A program made the translations under genes and the position numbers. Shown piece after piece: positions 7,723-16,070 of a DNA stretch of 64,000 bases; position 1 is the stretch's first letter; each line of letters begins with the position of its first letter. The notes below the pieces were generated by a model. That model searched no databases. It was not told the origin of the DNA and saw only the letters and a program-made list of their open reading frames with translations. Origin of the DNA: Nocardioides sp. SYSU D00065 (lineage in GTDB: Bacteria > Actinomycetota > Actinomycetes > Propionibacteriales > Nocardioidaceae); the NCBI RefSeq assembly GCF_017916425.1, contig NZ_JAFMSX010000004.1:264295-328294 (forward strand). The letters are read 5' to 3'.

Positions 7723-9036
7723 GTGTTCCAGTCCAAGCGCTTCGCCGCTCCCCCGCCGCGCCGCCCGCTCACCGGCGCGATCCCGGACCTCACCGCCGAC
7801 GTGCCGGTGGGTCCGGGCGGCTCGGGCGGGCCGGGAGTGTCACGCCGCGCCCGGACGTGGCCGCTGCTGGGCCCCGCGTTCGTGACCGCGGTGGCGTACG
7901 TCGACCCGGGCAACTTCGCGACCAACATCGCCGCCGGGTCGGGCTACGGCTACCTGCTGGTGTGGGTGGTGGTGGTCAGCAACGTGATGGCGATGCTCAT
8001 CCAGTACCTGTCGGCGAAGGCGGGCGTGGCGACCGGGATGAGCCTGCCCGCCCTGTGCCGGGCCCACCTGCCGCGCCCGGTCGTGCGCGGGCTGTGGGGC
8101 CAGGCCGAGCTGGTGGCGATCGCCACCGACCTGGCCGAGGTCGTCGGCGGTGCACTCGCGCTCAAGCTGCTCTTCGACCTCCCGCTGCTCGCCGGCGGCG
8201 CCATCACCGCCGCGGTGGCCTTCGCCCTGCTCGGCCTCAAGGGTCGCGACCACCGGCACTTCGAGACCGTGATCACCGGCCTGCTGGGGGTGATCCTGGT
8301 GGGCTTCGTGTACGACGTGGCCGTCAGCGGCGTCGACTCGGTGGCGGTGCTGGACGGCACCCTGCCGCGCTTCGCCGACGCCGACAGCGTGATGCTGGCG
8401 GCCGGGATGCTGGGCGCCACGGTCATGCCGCACGCGATCTACCTCCACAGCGCCCTCACCAGCGAGCGGCTGCGCCCGCGCAGCGACGCCGAGCGCCGCA
8501 CGGTCATGCGAAGCCAGCGCGTGGACGTCGTCGGCGCCATGACCGTGGCGGGCCTGATGAACCTCTCCCTCCTCCTCGTGGCCGCGGCGGCCCTGTCGGG
8601 TCAGGGCATCGACACCATCGAGGGCGCGCACGCCGGGCTCGGCGCGTCCCTCGGCCAGGCGTCCGCGCTGTTGTTCGCGCTCGGGCTGCTGGCGTCGGGG
8701 TTCGCGTCCAGCAGCGTCGGGACGCTGTCGGGGCAGGTCATCATGGAGGGGTTCGTGCGACGTCGCGTCCCGCTGGCGGCCCGGCGGCTGGTCACCCTGC
8801 TCCCGGCCGTCGTGGTGCTGGCGATCGGCGTCGACCCGACCCAGGCACTCGTCGCCTCCCAGGTCGTGCTGTCCTTCGGCATCCCCTTCGCGCTGGTGCC
8901 GCTGGTGTGGTTCACCGCGCGTCGCGACGTGATGGGCACGCTGGTCAACCGCAAGGTCACGACGGGCGCCGGGGTGCTGGTCGCGGCGGCGATCGTCGTC
9001 CTCAACGTCGTGCTGCTGGTGCAGCTGGCCGCCTGA
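7723..9036 (+). CDS. Nramp-family divalent metal transporter (MntH-like)
   Basis: 437 residues from the GTG at 7723, two bases after tatC, so probably in the same transcript. About 11 membrane segments. Nramp signatures: DPGNFATNIAAGSGYGY in helix 1 (metal-ligand Asp and Asn) and MPHAIYLHSAL in helix 6 (the Met-Pro-His metal site). The family imports Mn2+ or Fe2+ with protons. The N-terminal 45 residues are Pro/Gly-rich and cytoplasmic. A metal importer beside a ferritin-like protein gives a metal theme. No MntR box was recognised. Confidence 0.88.
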   Translation: MFQSKRFAAPPPRRPLTGAIPDLTADVPVGPGGSGGPGVSRRARTWPLLGPAFVTAVAYVDPGNFATNIAAGSGYGYLLVWVVVVSNVMAMLIQYLSAKAGVATGMSLPALCRAHLPRPVVRGLWGQAELVAIATDLAEVVGGALALKLLFDLPLLAGGAITAAVAFALLGLKGRDHRHFETVITGLLGVILVGFVYDVAVSGVDSVAVLDGTLPRFADADSVMLAAGMLGATVMPHAIYLHSALTSERLRPRSDAERRTVMRSQRVDVVGAMTVAGLMNLSLLLVAAAALSGQGIDTIEGAHAGLGASLGQASALLFALGLLASGFASSSVGTLSGQVIMEGFVRRRVPLAARRLVTLLPAVVVLAIGVDPTQALVASQVVLSFGIPFALVPLVWFTARRDVMGTLVNRKVTTGAGVLVAAAIVVLNVVLLVQLAA

Positions 9037-9045
9037 GCGTGGCGA

Positions 9046-10077
9046 TCAGGCGTTGCCGTCGACGTAGCGACCGTCGGGGGTGGTGGGGTTGTCCTCGTTG
9101 ATGGCCTCCACCGCCTCGGTGATCTCGGCCTCGGCCAGCGGCGGGCGCCGGTCGAGGTGGATGCCGGCGATCATGCAGCGCACCGACCCGCCGGCGAGCT
9201 CGATGGTGGGGATGTCGACGGCGACGATCTCGCAGGACTCCTCGATCGCCGCGACCTGGTCGGGACGCAGCGAGCGGCAGGCGCGGCCCGACATGGCCAT
9301 GATGTAGCGCCGCTTGCCGTCGGGTCCGCGACCGCAGAGCTCCACCGCGTTGCCGGCGAACTCCCGCACCTGCTGCTCGGTCAGCTCGACGATGGTCCGT
9401 CCGGTCACCGCGAGCCGCTCGCGCACCTGCTCGCGGCGGTGCTCGTCGGGGATCATCTCCAGCGCGATCAGTGCGACCTCGGTGCCCACGCAGGCGATGA
9501 CGTTGGTGTGGTAGACCGGCACGCCGTCGGAGTCGACCGCGTCGAAGGCCATCGGCTCGTAGTTGAAGTCGGTGCAGAACCGCTCCAGCACGGTCACGTC
9601 GGCGCGGTGGCTGCGCGCGGTGTACGCCACCCGCGAGACGTGGTCGAGCACCATCGCTCCGGTGCCCTCGAGGAAGACGCCGTCCGGCTCGAGGCCGGAG
9701 TAGTCGATGATCGCCTGCACGCGGTACTCGGACTTGAGCATCTCCAGCACGTCGGCGCGCCGCTCGTGGCGCCGGTTGGAGGCGTACATCGGGTAGACCG
9801 CGACGGTGCCGCCGGCGTGGGTCGAGAGCCAGTTGTTCGGGAACACGCTGTCGGGGCGGGTGTGGTCGTCGTCGTCGAAGACGTGGACGCGTACGCCGGC
9901 GGCGCGCAGGGCCGCCGCGAGCGCGTCCATCTCCGCCAGCGCCATGGCCGAGGTGGTGTCGTCGGACTGTCCGGCGGGGGCGTCGGACTGGAACGCGTTG
10001 TCGGCCGCCGTCGCCGGGTTGGGGACGTAGTGGGTGGCGCGGACGAGGATCACGGCAGAGGGGGCCTGGGCACTCAC
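9046..10077 (-). CDS. Arginine deiminase-related (CtlX-like) amidinotransferase-fold hydrolase
   Basis: 343 residues. The start is the GTG at 10077, because TACATT (-10 type) lies six bases upstream and no Shine-Dalgarno is present. The guanidine-modifying fold is shown by PNPATAADNAFQ, the FPNNWLSTHAGG motif, the FLEGTGAMVLDH turn, a catalytic His in VYHTNVIACVGTE and a catalytic Cys in LAGGSVRCMIAGIHL. Relatives are annotated as citrulline utilisation hydrolase CtlX or dimethylarginine hydrolases. The exact substrate cannot be read from sequence. It is convergent with the Nramp gene, with nine bases between. Confidence 0.8.
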   Translation of the reverse strand: MSAQAPSAVILVRATHYVPNPATAADNAFQSDAPAGQSDDTTSAMALAEMDALAAALRAAGVRVHVFDDDDHTRPDSVFPNNWLSTHAGGTVAVYPMYASNRRHERRADVLEMLKSEYRVQAIIDYSGLEPDGVFLEGTGAMVLDHVSRVAYTARSHRADVTVLERFCTDFNYEPMAFDAVDSDGVPVYHTNVIACVGTEVALIALEMIPDEHRREQVRERLAVTGRTIVELTEQQVREFAGNAVELCGRGPDGKRRYIMAMSGRACRSLRPDQVAAIEESCEIVAVDIPTIELAGGSVRCMIAGIHLDRRPPLAEAEITEAVEAINEDNPTTPDGRYVDGNA

Positions 10078-10083
10078 GGGAGG

Positions 10084-10089
10084 AATGTA
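10084..10089 (-). promoter_or_regulatory. -10 box TACATT for leaderless CtlX-like gene
   Basis: On the minus strand TACATT is followed by six bases and the GTG. This is the spacing expected when transcription starts at the start codon. Confidence 0.55.
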
Positions 10090-10121
10090 GGCCACCGGGC
10101 ACGTCCTTGGTGAACCGCTGG

Positions 10122-11231
10122 CTACGTCGCCGTCCGACCCGCCAGGACGACGGCCGCGAGGAGGTCTGCCACCTCGCCGGGATCGTGGGTCACGGCCGCG
10201 TCGTAGCAGGCCAGCTCGGTCTCCACCCAGCCCGGCACGTCCGCGGCGTGCCAGAGCCCGGACGGCACGACGCCGTGCTCCTCGGCCCAGCCGATCACCC
10301 GCTCGTTGACCTCCTCGGCCGTGCCGGGGGCGTAGGCGAGAAAGGTCGAGATGTGCGGCACCTCGGGGAACGTCGCGAAGCCCCGCGCGTGCAGGGCGGC
10401 AGCGAGCTCGATCGCCCACGCCCGGTGCTCGCCGAACCTCGTGAGCTGCTCACGCAGGCCCCCCAGGCCGCCGACCGCGGCCGCAGTCATGGAGTAGAGG
10501 GTGCCGCCCATGCGCGTCCGCCAGGAGCGCAGCTCCCCGGCGAGGTCCTCGGGGCACACGACGAGCGCGCCGCTCGAGCTGCCGAGCCCCTTGTAGAGCG
10601 AGACGTACATCGAGTCGAACAGCTCGCCCGCCTCGGCCAGGGTGCGGTCCCAGTGCGGCACCGACTCCCAAATCCGGGCACCGTCCGCGTGCAGCGGCAC
10701 GCCGCGTCGGCGGGCCGCCGCGGACAGGTCGACGAGCTCGTCCCACGACGGGAGCAGGCACCCGGCATCGCGCAGCGGCAGCTCCACCAGCGCCGCGCCC
10801 AGGCGACCGCCGACCCCGGCCAACGCGCCCGCGGTGGGCGTCTCGCGCCCGGTGGTCAGCCACTCGAGCTCGAGCCCGAGGACCCGGCGCGGCCCGTCCT
10901 GCTCGTGTCGCACGAGGTGGGACAGGTCGGGCAGTGCGACCCGGCGCGATCCCGAGCGGTCGCACCAGGCGCGGAGGGTGGCCTGCTGGGCCATCACGCC
11001 GCTCGGAAACATGACGGCAGCCGGCTTGCCGAGCAGCTCGGCGACCTCGGCCTCCAGCTGGGCGACCGCGCCGGCCTCGCCGTAGCGGTCCCACTCGACG
11101 CCGTGCTCGTCGGCGAAGGAGGCGAGCTCGCGGAACATCGCCGCCGGGGACGACGGCGCGCGCCAGAAGATCGGCTCGGCCGAGGCCGACGCCGCGCGGA
11201 GCCGGTCGCGGAGGTCGCTCGTCGAGGACAT
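10122..11231 (-). CDS. Threonine aldolase family PLP-dependent enzyme
   Basis: 369 residues with the beta-eliminating lyase fold (aspartate aminotransferase fold type I). PLP-related motifs include AAVMFPSGVMAQQATLRAW, the phosphate or ring contacts in LHADGARIWES, and the Schiff-base lysine in SLYKGLGSSSGALV. Low-specificity threonine aldolases split L-threonine into glycine and acetaldehyde. The family also contains other beta-hydroxyamino acid lyases, so the substrate is not certain. It lies 44 bases upstream of the CtlX-like gene on the same strand, and that gene has its own promoter. Confidence 0.85.
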   Translation of the reverse strand: MSSTSDLRDRLRAASASAEPIFWRAPSSPAAMFRELASFADEHGVEWDRYGEAGAVAQLEAEVAELLGKPAAVMFPSGVMAQQATLRAWCDRSGSRRVALPDLSHLVRHEQDGPRRVLGLELEWLTTGRETPTAGALAGVGGRLGAALVELPLRDAGCLLPSWDELVDLSAAARRRGVPLHADGARIWESVPHWDRTLAEAGELFDSMYVSLYKGLGSSSGALVVCPEDLAGELRSWRTRMGGTLYSMTAAAVGGLGGLREQLTRFGEHRAWAIELAAALHARGFATFPEVPHISTFLAYAPGTAEEVNERVIGWAEEHGVVPSGLWHAADVPGWVETELACYDAAVTHDPGEVADLLAAVVLAGRTAT

Positions 11232-11246
11232 CCCGGTCGGGCCGGC

Positions 11247-11450
11247 TCAGGCCTGGCGCTTGAACCAGTACGTCGTGTCGGATCCGGGGATCACCTGCAC
11301 GAGCTCCCAGCCGTTGACGCCCAGCGTGGAGAGCAGGTCCTCCCACGACTCGGTGCCCTCGACGAGCGCCTCCGGGTCCGCGTTGTAGCCGCCGACCTCC
11401 ACGTTGCCCTCGTCGTCCACAGTGATCTCGAGATGTGCCCAAGCAGCCAT
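11247..11450 (-). CDS. Small DUF4177-like protein, 67 residues
   Basis: The start is the ATG at 11450, with AGGA eight bases before it; a longer frame to 11564 would have low-quality Arg/Pro-rich sequence. The product contains a pattern resembling DUF4177 (WAHLEITVDDEGNVEV, then NGWELVQVIPG and a C-terminal YWFKR). Those proteins are small beta-rich cytosolic proteins of unknown function. The stop lies 15 bases before the threonine aldolase start, so the two may be co-transcribed. Confidence 0.65.
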   Translation of the reverse strand: MAAWAHLEITVDDEGNVEVGGYNADPEALVEGTESWEDLLSTLGVNGWELVQVIPGSDTTYWFKRQA

Positions 11451-11487
11451 GCCGCGATCCTGCCACGTCTCCGGTCGCCGCGGGGGC

Positions 11488-12294
11488 TCAGTCCCAGCAG
11501 CGCATCCACGACCCGCGCTCCTGTTGCGCTGCGCGCCGCTCGGCGCGCTGGTAGGACGCGGCACGGCGGAAGGGGTCGTTGCGGTGGACGTACACCCGGG
11601 CGCGGCCCGCGGCGAGCTGGGCGCGTCCGACGTCCGTGCCGCGACGGTGCACGTAGCGCAGCAGCCGGTCGTAGCGGTCGCGGTCGGCCTGCGAGGGATC
11701 CGAGACGAGGAGCACCCGGGAGCCGACCGGCGTGAGCCGTCGCAGCGAGCGGCTGGCCTCGGAGCCGCCGCACTCGGTGCGGCCGTGCACCTCCGGGGTG
11801 TCGATGCCGAGGAGGCGCACGTACTCCTCGTCGCCGTCCGGCATCCGCACCAGGAGCGTGTCGCCGTCGGTCACCCGGACGACCCGCGCACGATCGCGGC
11901 GGATGTGGCCGCTGCCGGAGCCACCCGGGTCGGTGGTGGACGTGGTCGGCGCCGCCGGCGTCGGTGTCGCGCTCGGGACCGGCGTCGGAGTCGACGTCGG
12001 AGTCGACGTCGGAGTCGAGGTGGGCGTCGAGGTCGGAGTCGAGATGGGCGTCGTGACGACCGGCGTGACGGTGGTCGAGCACGGGCAGGGGTTCGACTCG
12101 CAGGCGACGCCGTCCCCGTCGGATTCGAGCTGGTGCGGGTCACCGGGCCCGGCGCTGGCGAAGAACGCCTGCGCGGCGGCCTGGGTCGCGAAGTCGCCGC
12201 AGTCCATGTCGGCCGCCTCGGCCGGGTCGGCCGCCAGCGACGTGCAGACCGCCGTCAGCACGGTGGCGAGCAGGAGCAGGACGAAGCGACGCAT
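11488..12294 (-). CDS. Secreted thermonuclease-family nuclease with Excalibur domain
   Basis: 268 residues from the ATG at 12294 (GAAGGTG upstream). Order: signal peptide (1-28); Excalibur calcium-binding domain (MDCGDFATQAAAQAFF, then SDGDGVACE); a Thr/Pro/Ser linker of STPT repeats; and a C-terminal staphylococcal-nuclease domain. Catalytic features are VTDGDTLLVR (calcium Asp), VRLLGIDTPEVHG (Arg and Glu) and DRYDRLLRYV (second Arg). The enzyme should degrade extracellular DNA or RNA with Ca2+. Domain order Excalibur then nuclease is a variation; in many relatives Excalibur is C-terminal. Confidence 0.88.
   Translation of the reverse strand: MRRFVLLLLATVLTAVCTSLAADPAEAADMDCGDFATQAAAQAFFASAGPGDPHQLESDGDGVACESNPCPCSTTVTPVVTTPISTPTSTPTSTPTSTPTSTPTPVPSATPTPAAPTTSTTDPGGSGSGHIRRDRARVVRVTDGDTLLVRMPDGDEEYVRLLGIDTPEVHGRTECGGSEASRSLRRLTPVGSRVLLVSDPSQADRDRYDRLLRYVHRRGTDVGRAQLAAGRARVYVHRNDPFRRAASYQRAERRAAQQERGSWMRCWD
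11984..12043 (-). repeat. Five 12-bp units encoding the STPT linker
   Basis: Five tandem 12-base units close to gtcggagtcgac (plus strand) encode Ser/Thr-Pro-Thr repeats between the two domains of the nuclease. The unit length keeps frame, so copy number may vary without breaking the gene. Confidence 0.8.
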
Positions 12295-12358
12295 GGCGCC
12301 ACCTTCACCCGGCGCGATCGCCCCCTCGTGCGACTCGGCGGGAAATGGCTCGATCGGA

Positions 12359-12892
12359 CTACGCGTCCGGGCCGGCGAGCGGCCACTCACGCAGCACGCG
12401 GCAGTCGCCCGACTCCCACCACGCGAGCTGGAGCCGGTCGAGCACCACGTCGACCGGCACGGTCCCGGCGAGCAGCGCCGCCGTCGACGCCAGGTCGACC
12501 TCGTCCGACACGGCGTCGACGGTCAGGTGGGGTCGTACGTCGTCGCCGAACCGACCGCCGTACGGCGTCCACGCCGGGAACGCCGCCACCAGCCGGCCGG
12601 TCAGGTCGCGCAGCAGGTCGTCCGGATCGGGCACGAGGTGGAGGATGCCGTCGGGAAACTGCGCGAGGTCCGCGAGCCGCACCCGGATCGGCGGGGTGGC
12701 CGCGGCGAGGCCGCCGACCGTCGCGAGCGTGGCGGCGTCCGGCGCCGGGTCGAACGGCCCGAGGGCCGTGATGTGGGCGTGCCCGAACCGGGGGTCCGTC
12801 GACACGAAGCCGGGGTCGTAGTGGGCGGTGCGAGCCCGGACCCACGCCTCCAGCGGCGGGACCGGCAGCTGGAGGACGGAGTGGCCGGGCAC
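12359..12892 (-). CDS. 2H phosphoesterase (2'-5' RNA ligase-like) family protein
   Basis: 177 residues from the GTG at 12892. The two HxT/S motifs that define the 2H superfamily are present: HAHITALGPF near residue 40 and RPHLTVDAV near 120. Members hydrolyse 2',3'-cyclic phosphates or join RNA ends. No Shine-Dalgarno is visible. It is divergent from cobT with 53 bases between starts. The substrate is unknown. Confidence 0.75.
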   Translation of the reverse strand: MPGHSVLQLPVPPLEAWVRARTAHYDPGFVSTDPRFGHAHITALGPFDPAPDAATLATVGGLAAATPPIRVRLADLAQFPDGILHLVPDPDDLLRDLTGRLVAAFPAWTPYGGRFGDDVRPHLTVDAVSDEVDLASTAALLAGTVPVDVVLDRLQLAWWESGDCRVLREWPLAGPDA

Positions 12893-12930
12893 GGCACCAG
12901 ACTGGCACGTACCCGAGGTGCCGCACGCCC

Positions 12931-12936
12931 TAGGCT
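12931..12936 (+). promoter_or_regulatory. -10 box TAGGCT before cobT
   Basis: TAGGCT is followed by nine bases and the cobT ATG, giving a leaderless or nearly leaderless mRNA. No cobalamin riboswitch could fit or was seen. Confidence 0.5.
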
Positions 12937-12945
12937 GACCGCGCC

Positions 12946-13983
12946 ATGGACCAGACGCGCATCGCCCCACCCTCACCCGAGACTCACGCGGCAGCTCGCG
13001 AGCGCCTGGCCGGCCTCGCCACCCCGTCCGGCGCCCTCGGCCGAGTGGGCGAGCTCGGCGCGTGGCTGGCCGCCGCGCAGGGCGAGGTGCGCCCGCGCCC
13101 GGTGACGGACGTGCGCCTGGTGGTGTTCGCCGGCGACCACGGGGTCGCCGCGCACGGCGTCTCGGCCTATCCGCCCGCGGTCACCGAGGCGATGGTCCGC
13201 ACGATCGTCTCCGGGCGGGCCGGCGTGAGCGCGTTGGCCCGCGCGCACGGCGTCGAGGTGAGCGTGGTCGACGTCGCCGTGGACGCCGACCTCGCCGACC
13301 TGCCCGCGGAGGTCACCGCGCGCAAGGTCCGGCGCGGGTCCGGCGCCATCCACCTGGCCGACGCGCTCACCGCCGAAGAGGCCGGACGCGCCGTCGCGCT
13401 CGGCGCCGAGGTGGCGCGCGAGCTCGTCGACGGCGGCGCGCAGCTGCTGATGACCGGCGACCTCGGGATCGGCAACACCACGCCCGCTGCCGCACTCGTC
13501 GCCGCCGTGCTGCACCTCCCCGCCGACGAGGTGACCGGCCGGGGCACCGGCGTCGACGACGCCGGGTGGACCCGCAAGCGCGACGTCGTCGCCACGGCCC
13601 TGAAGCGCGTCGCCGGCCGGGACCTCGATCCTGTAGGGCTGCTGACAGCGCTCGGCAGCGCCGACCTCGCGGCCACGACCGGCTTCCTCGCCGAGGCGTC
13701 GCGCCTCGGCGTCCCGGTCGTGCTCGACGGGCTCATCTCGGTGGCCTGCGCCCTGGTGGCCGAGGCGCTCGCGCCGGGCGCCCGGACCTGGTGGGTCGCG
13801 GGGCACCGCTCCACCGAGCCGGCTCAGGGCCACGCGCTCGACGCGCTCGGCCTCGAGCCGCTCCTCGACCTCGGCATGCGCCTCGGTGAGGGCTCCGGTG
13901 CCGTCGCCGCGCTGCCGGTCCTGCGCTCGGGCATCGCGGTGCTGCGCGACGTCGCCCTCCTGTCCGAGGTCCTGCCGGCGTGA
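12946..13983 (+). CDS. cobT: Nicotinate-nucleotide:dimethylbenzimidazole phosphoribosyltransferase CobT
   Basis: 345 residues, the usual length. CobT makes alpha-ribazole phosphate from dimethylbenzimidazole and nicotinate mononucleotide for the lower ligand of cobalamin. Visible motifs: VVFAGDHGVAAHGVSAYP, MTGDLGIGNTTPAAAL, GRGTGVDD and the C-terminal LDLGMRLGEGSGAV with the catalytic Glu. It leads a three-gene unit cobT-cobS-cobU. The cobS start overlaps its stop. Confidence 0.96.
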   Translation: MDQTRIAPPSPETHAAARERLAGLATPSGALGRVGELGAWLAAAQGEVRPRPVTDVRLVVFAGDHGVAAHGVSAYPPAVTEAMVRTIVSGRAGVSALARAHGVEVSVVDVAVDADLADLPAEVTARKVRRGSGAIHLADALTAEEAGRAVALGAEVARELVDGGAQLLMTGDLGIGNTTPAAALVAAVLHLPADEVTGRGTGVDDAGWTRKRDVVATALKRVAGRDLDPVGLLTALGSADLAATTGFLAEASRLGVPVVLDGLISVACALVAEALAPGARTWWVAGHRSTEPAQGHALDALGLEPLLDLGMRLGEGSGAVAALPVLRSGIAVLRDVALLSEVLPA

Positions 13984-14744
13984 TCGTGCGGGATGCCTGG
14001 CTGTTGGCCACGGGGACCCTCACCGCGGTGCGGGTCCCGCCTCCGAGCCGGGTGGACCGGTCCGTCGCCGGCCTCGCCATGGTGCTGGCACCGGTGGCCG
14101 TGGTCCCCCTCGGCGCCGCAGCGGCGGTCGTCGCCCTCGTCGCCCGCTGGGTCGATCTGCCCGCACCCGCGGCGGCGTACGCCGTGCTGCTCGTGCTGGC
14201 GCTGGGCACCCGTGCCTTCCACTGGGACGGCCTGGCGGACACCGCCGACGGCCTGACCGCGTCGTACTCCCCCGCGCGCTCGCTCGAGGTCATGCGCACC
14301 GGGCCCGTCGGCCCCGCAGGCGTGGTGGCGTTGGTCCTCGTCGCCGGGCTGCAGGCCACGGCGCTGACGTCCCTCCTGCGGCACGAGCACGGGTGGTGGG
14401 TCGTCGCCCTGCTCGTCTGCGCCTCGCGTGCCTGCCTGGCCGTGGCGTGCCTTCGCGGCGTGCCGGCCGCCCGAGCCGAGGGGCTGGGCGTGGTCCACGT
14501 CGGCGCGGTCCCGGCGCTCGGCGCGGTCGTCTCGCTGCTCGTGGCCGCCGCCGCCGTGGCAGCGGCCGGACACGGGCTCGGGTCGCCGTGGCCGCTGCTG
14601 GCGGGACTGCTGCTGATGGTGGCGGCGGTCCTCGCGCTGGCCCTGCGCTGCGTACGCCGGCTCGGCGGGATCACCGGAGACGTGCTCGGAGCCGCCGTGG
14701 AGGTATCGCTCGCGGTGCTGCTCCTGGCGGCGGCCACCGTCTGA
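13980..14744 (+). CDS. cobS: Adenosylcobinamide-GDP ribazoletransferase CobS
   Basis: 254 residues, an integral membrane enzyme with several spans. It joins adenosylcobinamide-GDP to alpha-ribazole (phosphate) to form adenosylcobalamin (phosphate). The metal-binding motif FHWDGLADTADGL near residue 80 and the MRTGPVGPAGV segment are diagnostic. The GTG start overlaps the cobT stop (GTGA). Confidence 0.95.
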   Translation: MIVRDAWLLATGTLTAVRVPPPSRVDRSVAGLAMVLAPVAVVPLGAAAAVVALVARWVDLPAPAAAYAVLLVLALGTRAFHWDGLADTADGLTASYSPARSLEVMRTGPVGPAGVVALVLVAGLQATALTSLLRHEHGWWVVALLVCASRACLAVACLRGVPAARAEGLGVVHVGAVPALGAVVSLLVAAAAVAAAGHGLGSPWPLLAGLLLMVAAVLALALRCVRRLGGITGDVLGAAVEVSLAVLLLAAATV

Positions 14745-14794
14745 GCGATGCCCGCCGAAGGCGCGCGGGAGAAGGCTCTGACAGGATGCGCGCC

Positions 14795-15322
14795 ATGCGG
14801 ATCCTGGTCACCGGCGGCGTGCGGTCCGGCAAGTCCACCCATGCCGAGGCGCTGGTGGGCGACGGGCCCGCGGTCTACGTCGCGGCCGGGCCTTCGCCGG
14901 ACGTCGACACCGACCCCGACTGGGGCGCGCGGATCGCCGCCCACCAGGCGCGGCGGCCCGCGTCGTGGGAGACCCTGGAGACGCAGGACCTGGTGCAGGC
15001 GCTCCAGGGCGGCGCCGATCCCGTGCTCGTCGACTGCCTCGGCACCTGGCTGGCCGCCGTGGTCGACGCTGCGGACGCGTGGGAGCAGGACTCCGCGACC
15101 GTCCACGACCTGGTGAGCGCCCGCGCCGACGAGTTCGCGGCCGCGCTGCGGGTCTGCGAGCAGGACGTCGTGGTCGTCACCAACGAGGTCGGGCTCGGCG
15201 TCGTGCCCGAGCACCGCTCGGGGCGCCTCTTCCGCGACCTGCTCGGCGTGGTGAACATGCGGGTCGCCGCGGCCTGCGACGAGGTCCACCTGGTGGTGGC
15301 CGGGCGCGTCCTGCGCCTCTGA
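14795..15322 (+). CDS. cobU: Adenosylcobinamide kinase/guanylyltransferase CobU
   Basis: 175 residues. I start at the ATG at 14795, which has AGGA eight bases before it; an in-frame ATG at 14786 is possible. CobU phosphorylates adenosylcobinamide and then transfers GMP to it. The P-loop is GGVRSGKSTHAE, followed by VDCLGTWL and TNEVGLGVVPEH, all typical. With CobT and CobS it completes nucleotide loop assembly; corrin-ring genes are not in the window. Confidence 0.94.
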   Translation: MRILVTGGVRSGKSTHAEALVGDGPAVYVAAGPSPDVDTDPDWGARIAAHQARRPASWETLETQDLVQALQGGADPVLVDCLGTWLAAVVDAADAWEQDSATVHDLVSARADEFAAALRVCEQDVVVVTNEVGLGVVPEHRSGRLFRDLLGVVNMRVAAACDEVHLVVAGRVLRL

Positions 15323-15341
15323 CGAGCCGCGCGCAGACCCG

Positions 15342-16070
15342 TCAGGACAGCAGGACGACCCCGCCGAGCGCCACCAGCCACGACACGAACGAGCCGAGCA
15401 GGAAGTACTCCGTCATCTGGTGGACGCGCTCCTGCTCGCGTCGCGACGACAGCTCGGGGAAGCGCAGCAGTCCCTTGGCAGCGACGACCACGCTGGCCGC
15501 CGTCACCTGGCCGGCCAGGGCGAGGCCCAGGATGAAGATCCGCTCCAGCGGTCCGAGCAGGCGGCCGCCCTTGAGGCGCGTGGGAGGCATCCGGCCGTCG
15601 GCGAGAGGGTGGATGGTGCCGGTCGACTTGAGGACCAGGCGGACCAGCACGTTGCCGGTGGAGAGCTGGACGCCGAACGCGCCGAGCAGCAGCAGGAAAC
15701 GGTCGGGGTCCATGCCTTCGAGTGCGGGCAGGGCGACCGAGTCCAACCAGCGCCCCAGCAGCCTGTCCGCCCCGGGCGCGAGTCCGGAGCAGGCCACCGA
15801 CACGGCGAGCGCCAGCAGGAAGACGCCGAGCGGCAGCCATGCGGGTCCCGGGTGCCCGAAGCCCCACGTCACCGTCACTCCCCACACGAGCACCGCTGCG
15901 ACGATCGCGAACAGGGCGACGACGTCGCGACCACCGGTCAGCCCCGCCAACAGGCCGACGACGAGGGCAACGAGTGCCCCCACGCACTCGGGCAGGTAAC
16001 GCACCTTGCGCACGGAGTGGGTGAGGTCCGTGGCGGCGAAGCCGATCAGCATGATCGCGATCCAGCTCAT
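15342..16070 (-). CDS. Polytopic membrane protein of unknown function, paired with SatD-like gene
   Basis: 242 residues with about six hydrophobic spans (VGALVALVVGLLAGL, VVALFAIVAAVLVWGV, WLPLGVFLLALAVSVA, IFILGLALAGQVTAASVV and a last span near the C-terminus). A conserved-looking loop STGNVLVRLVLKSTGTIHP lies between spans four and five. The ATG at 16070 overlaps the stop of the SatD-like gene (ATGA). I do not recognise a family with confidence. Coupling implies that the SatD-like protein and this membrane protein act together. Confidence 0.7.
   Translation of the reverse strand: MSWIAIMLIGFAATDLTHSVRKVRYLPECVGALVALVVGLLAGLTGGRDVVALFAIVAAVLVWGVTVTWGFGHPGPAWLPLGVFLLALAVSVACSGLAPGADRLLGRWLDSVALPALEGMDPDRFLLLLGAFGVQLSTGNVLVRLVLKSTGTIHPLADGRMPPTRLKGGRLLGPLERIFILGLALAGQVTAASVVVAAKGLLRFPELSSRREQERVHQMTEYFLLGSFVSWLVALGGVVLLS

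Noticed and set aside
11984..12043. 12-bp direct repeats as a regulatory iteron array.
   Set aside because: They lie inside a coding region and encode the STPT linker of the nuclease.
12893..12945. Search for a cobalamin riboswitch before cobT.
   Set aside because: The gap is only 53 bases and the gene appears leaderless; there is no room for the aptamer.
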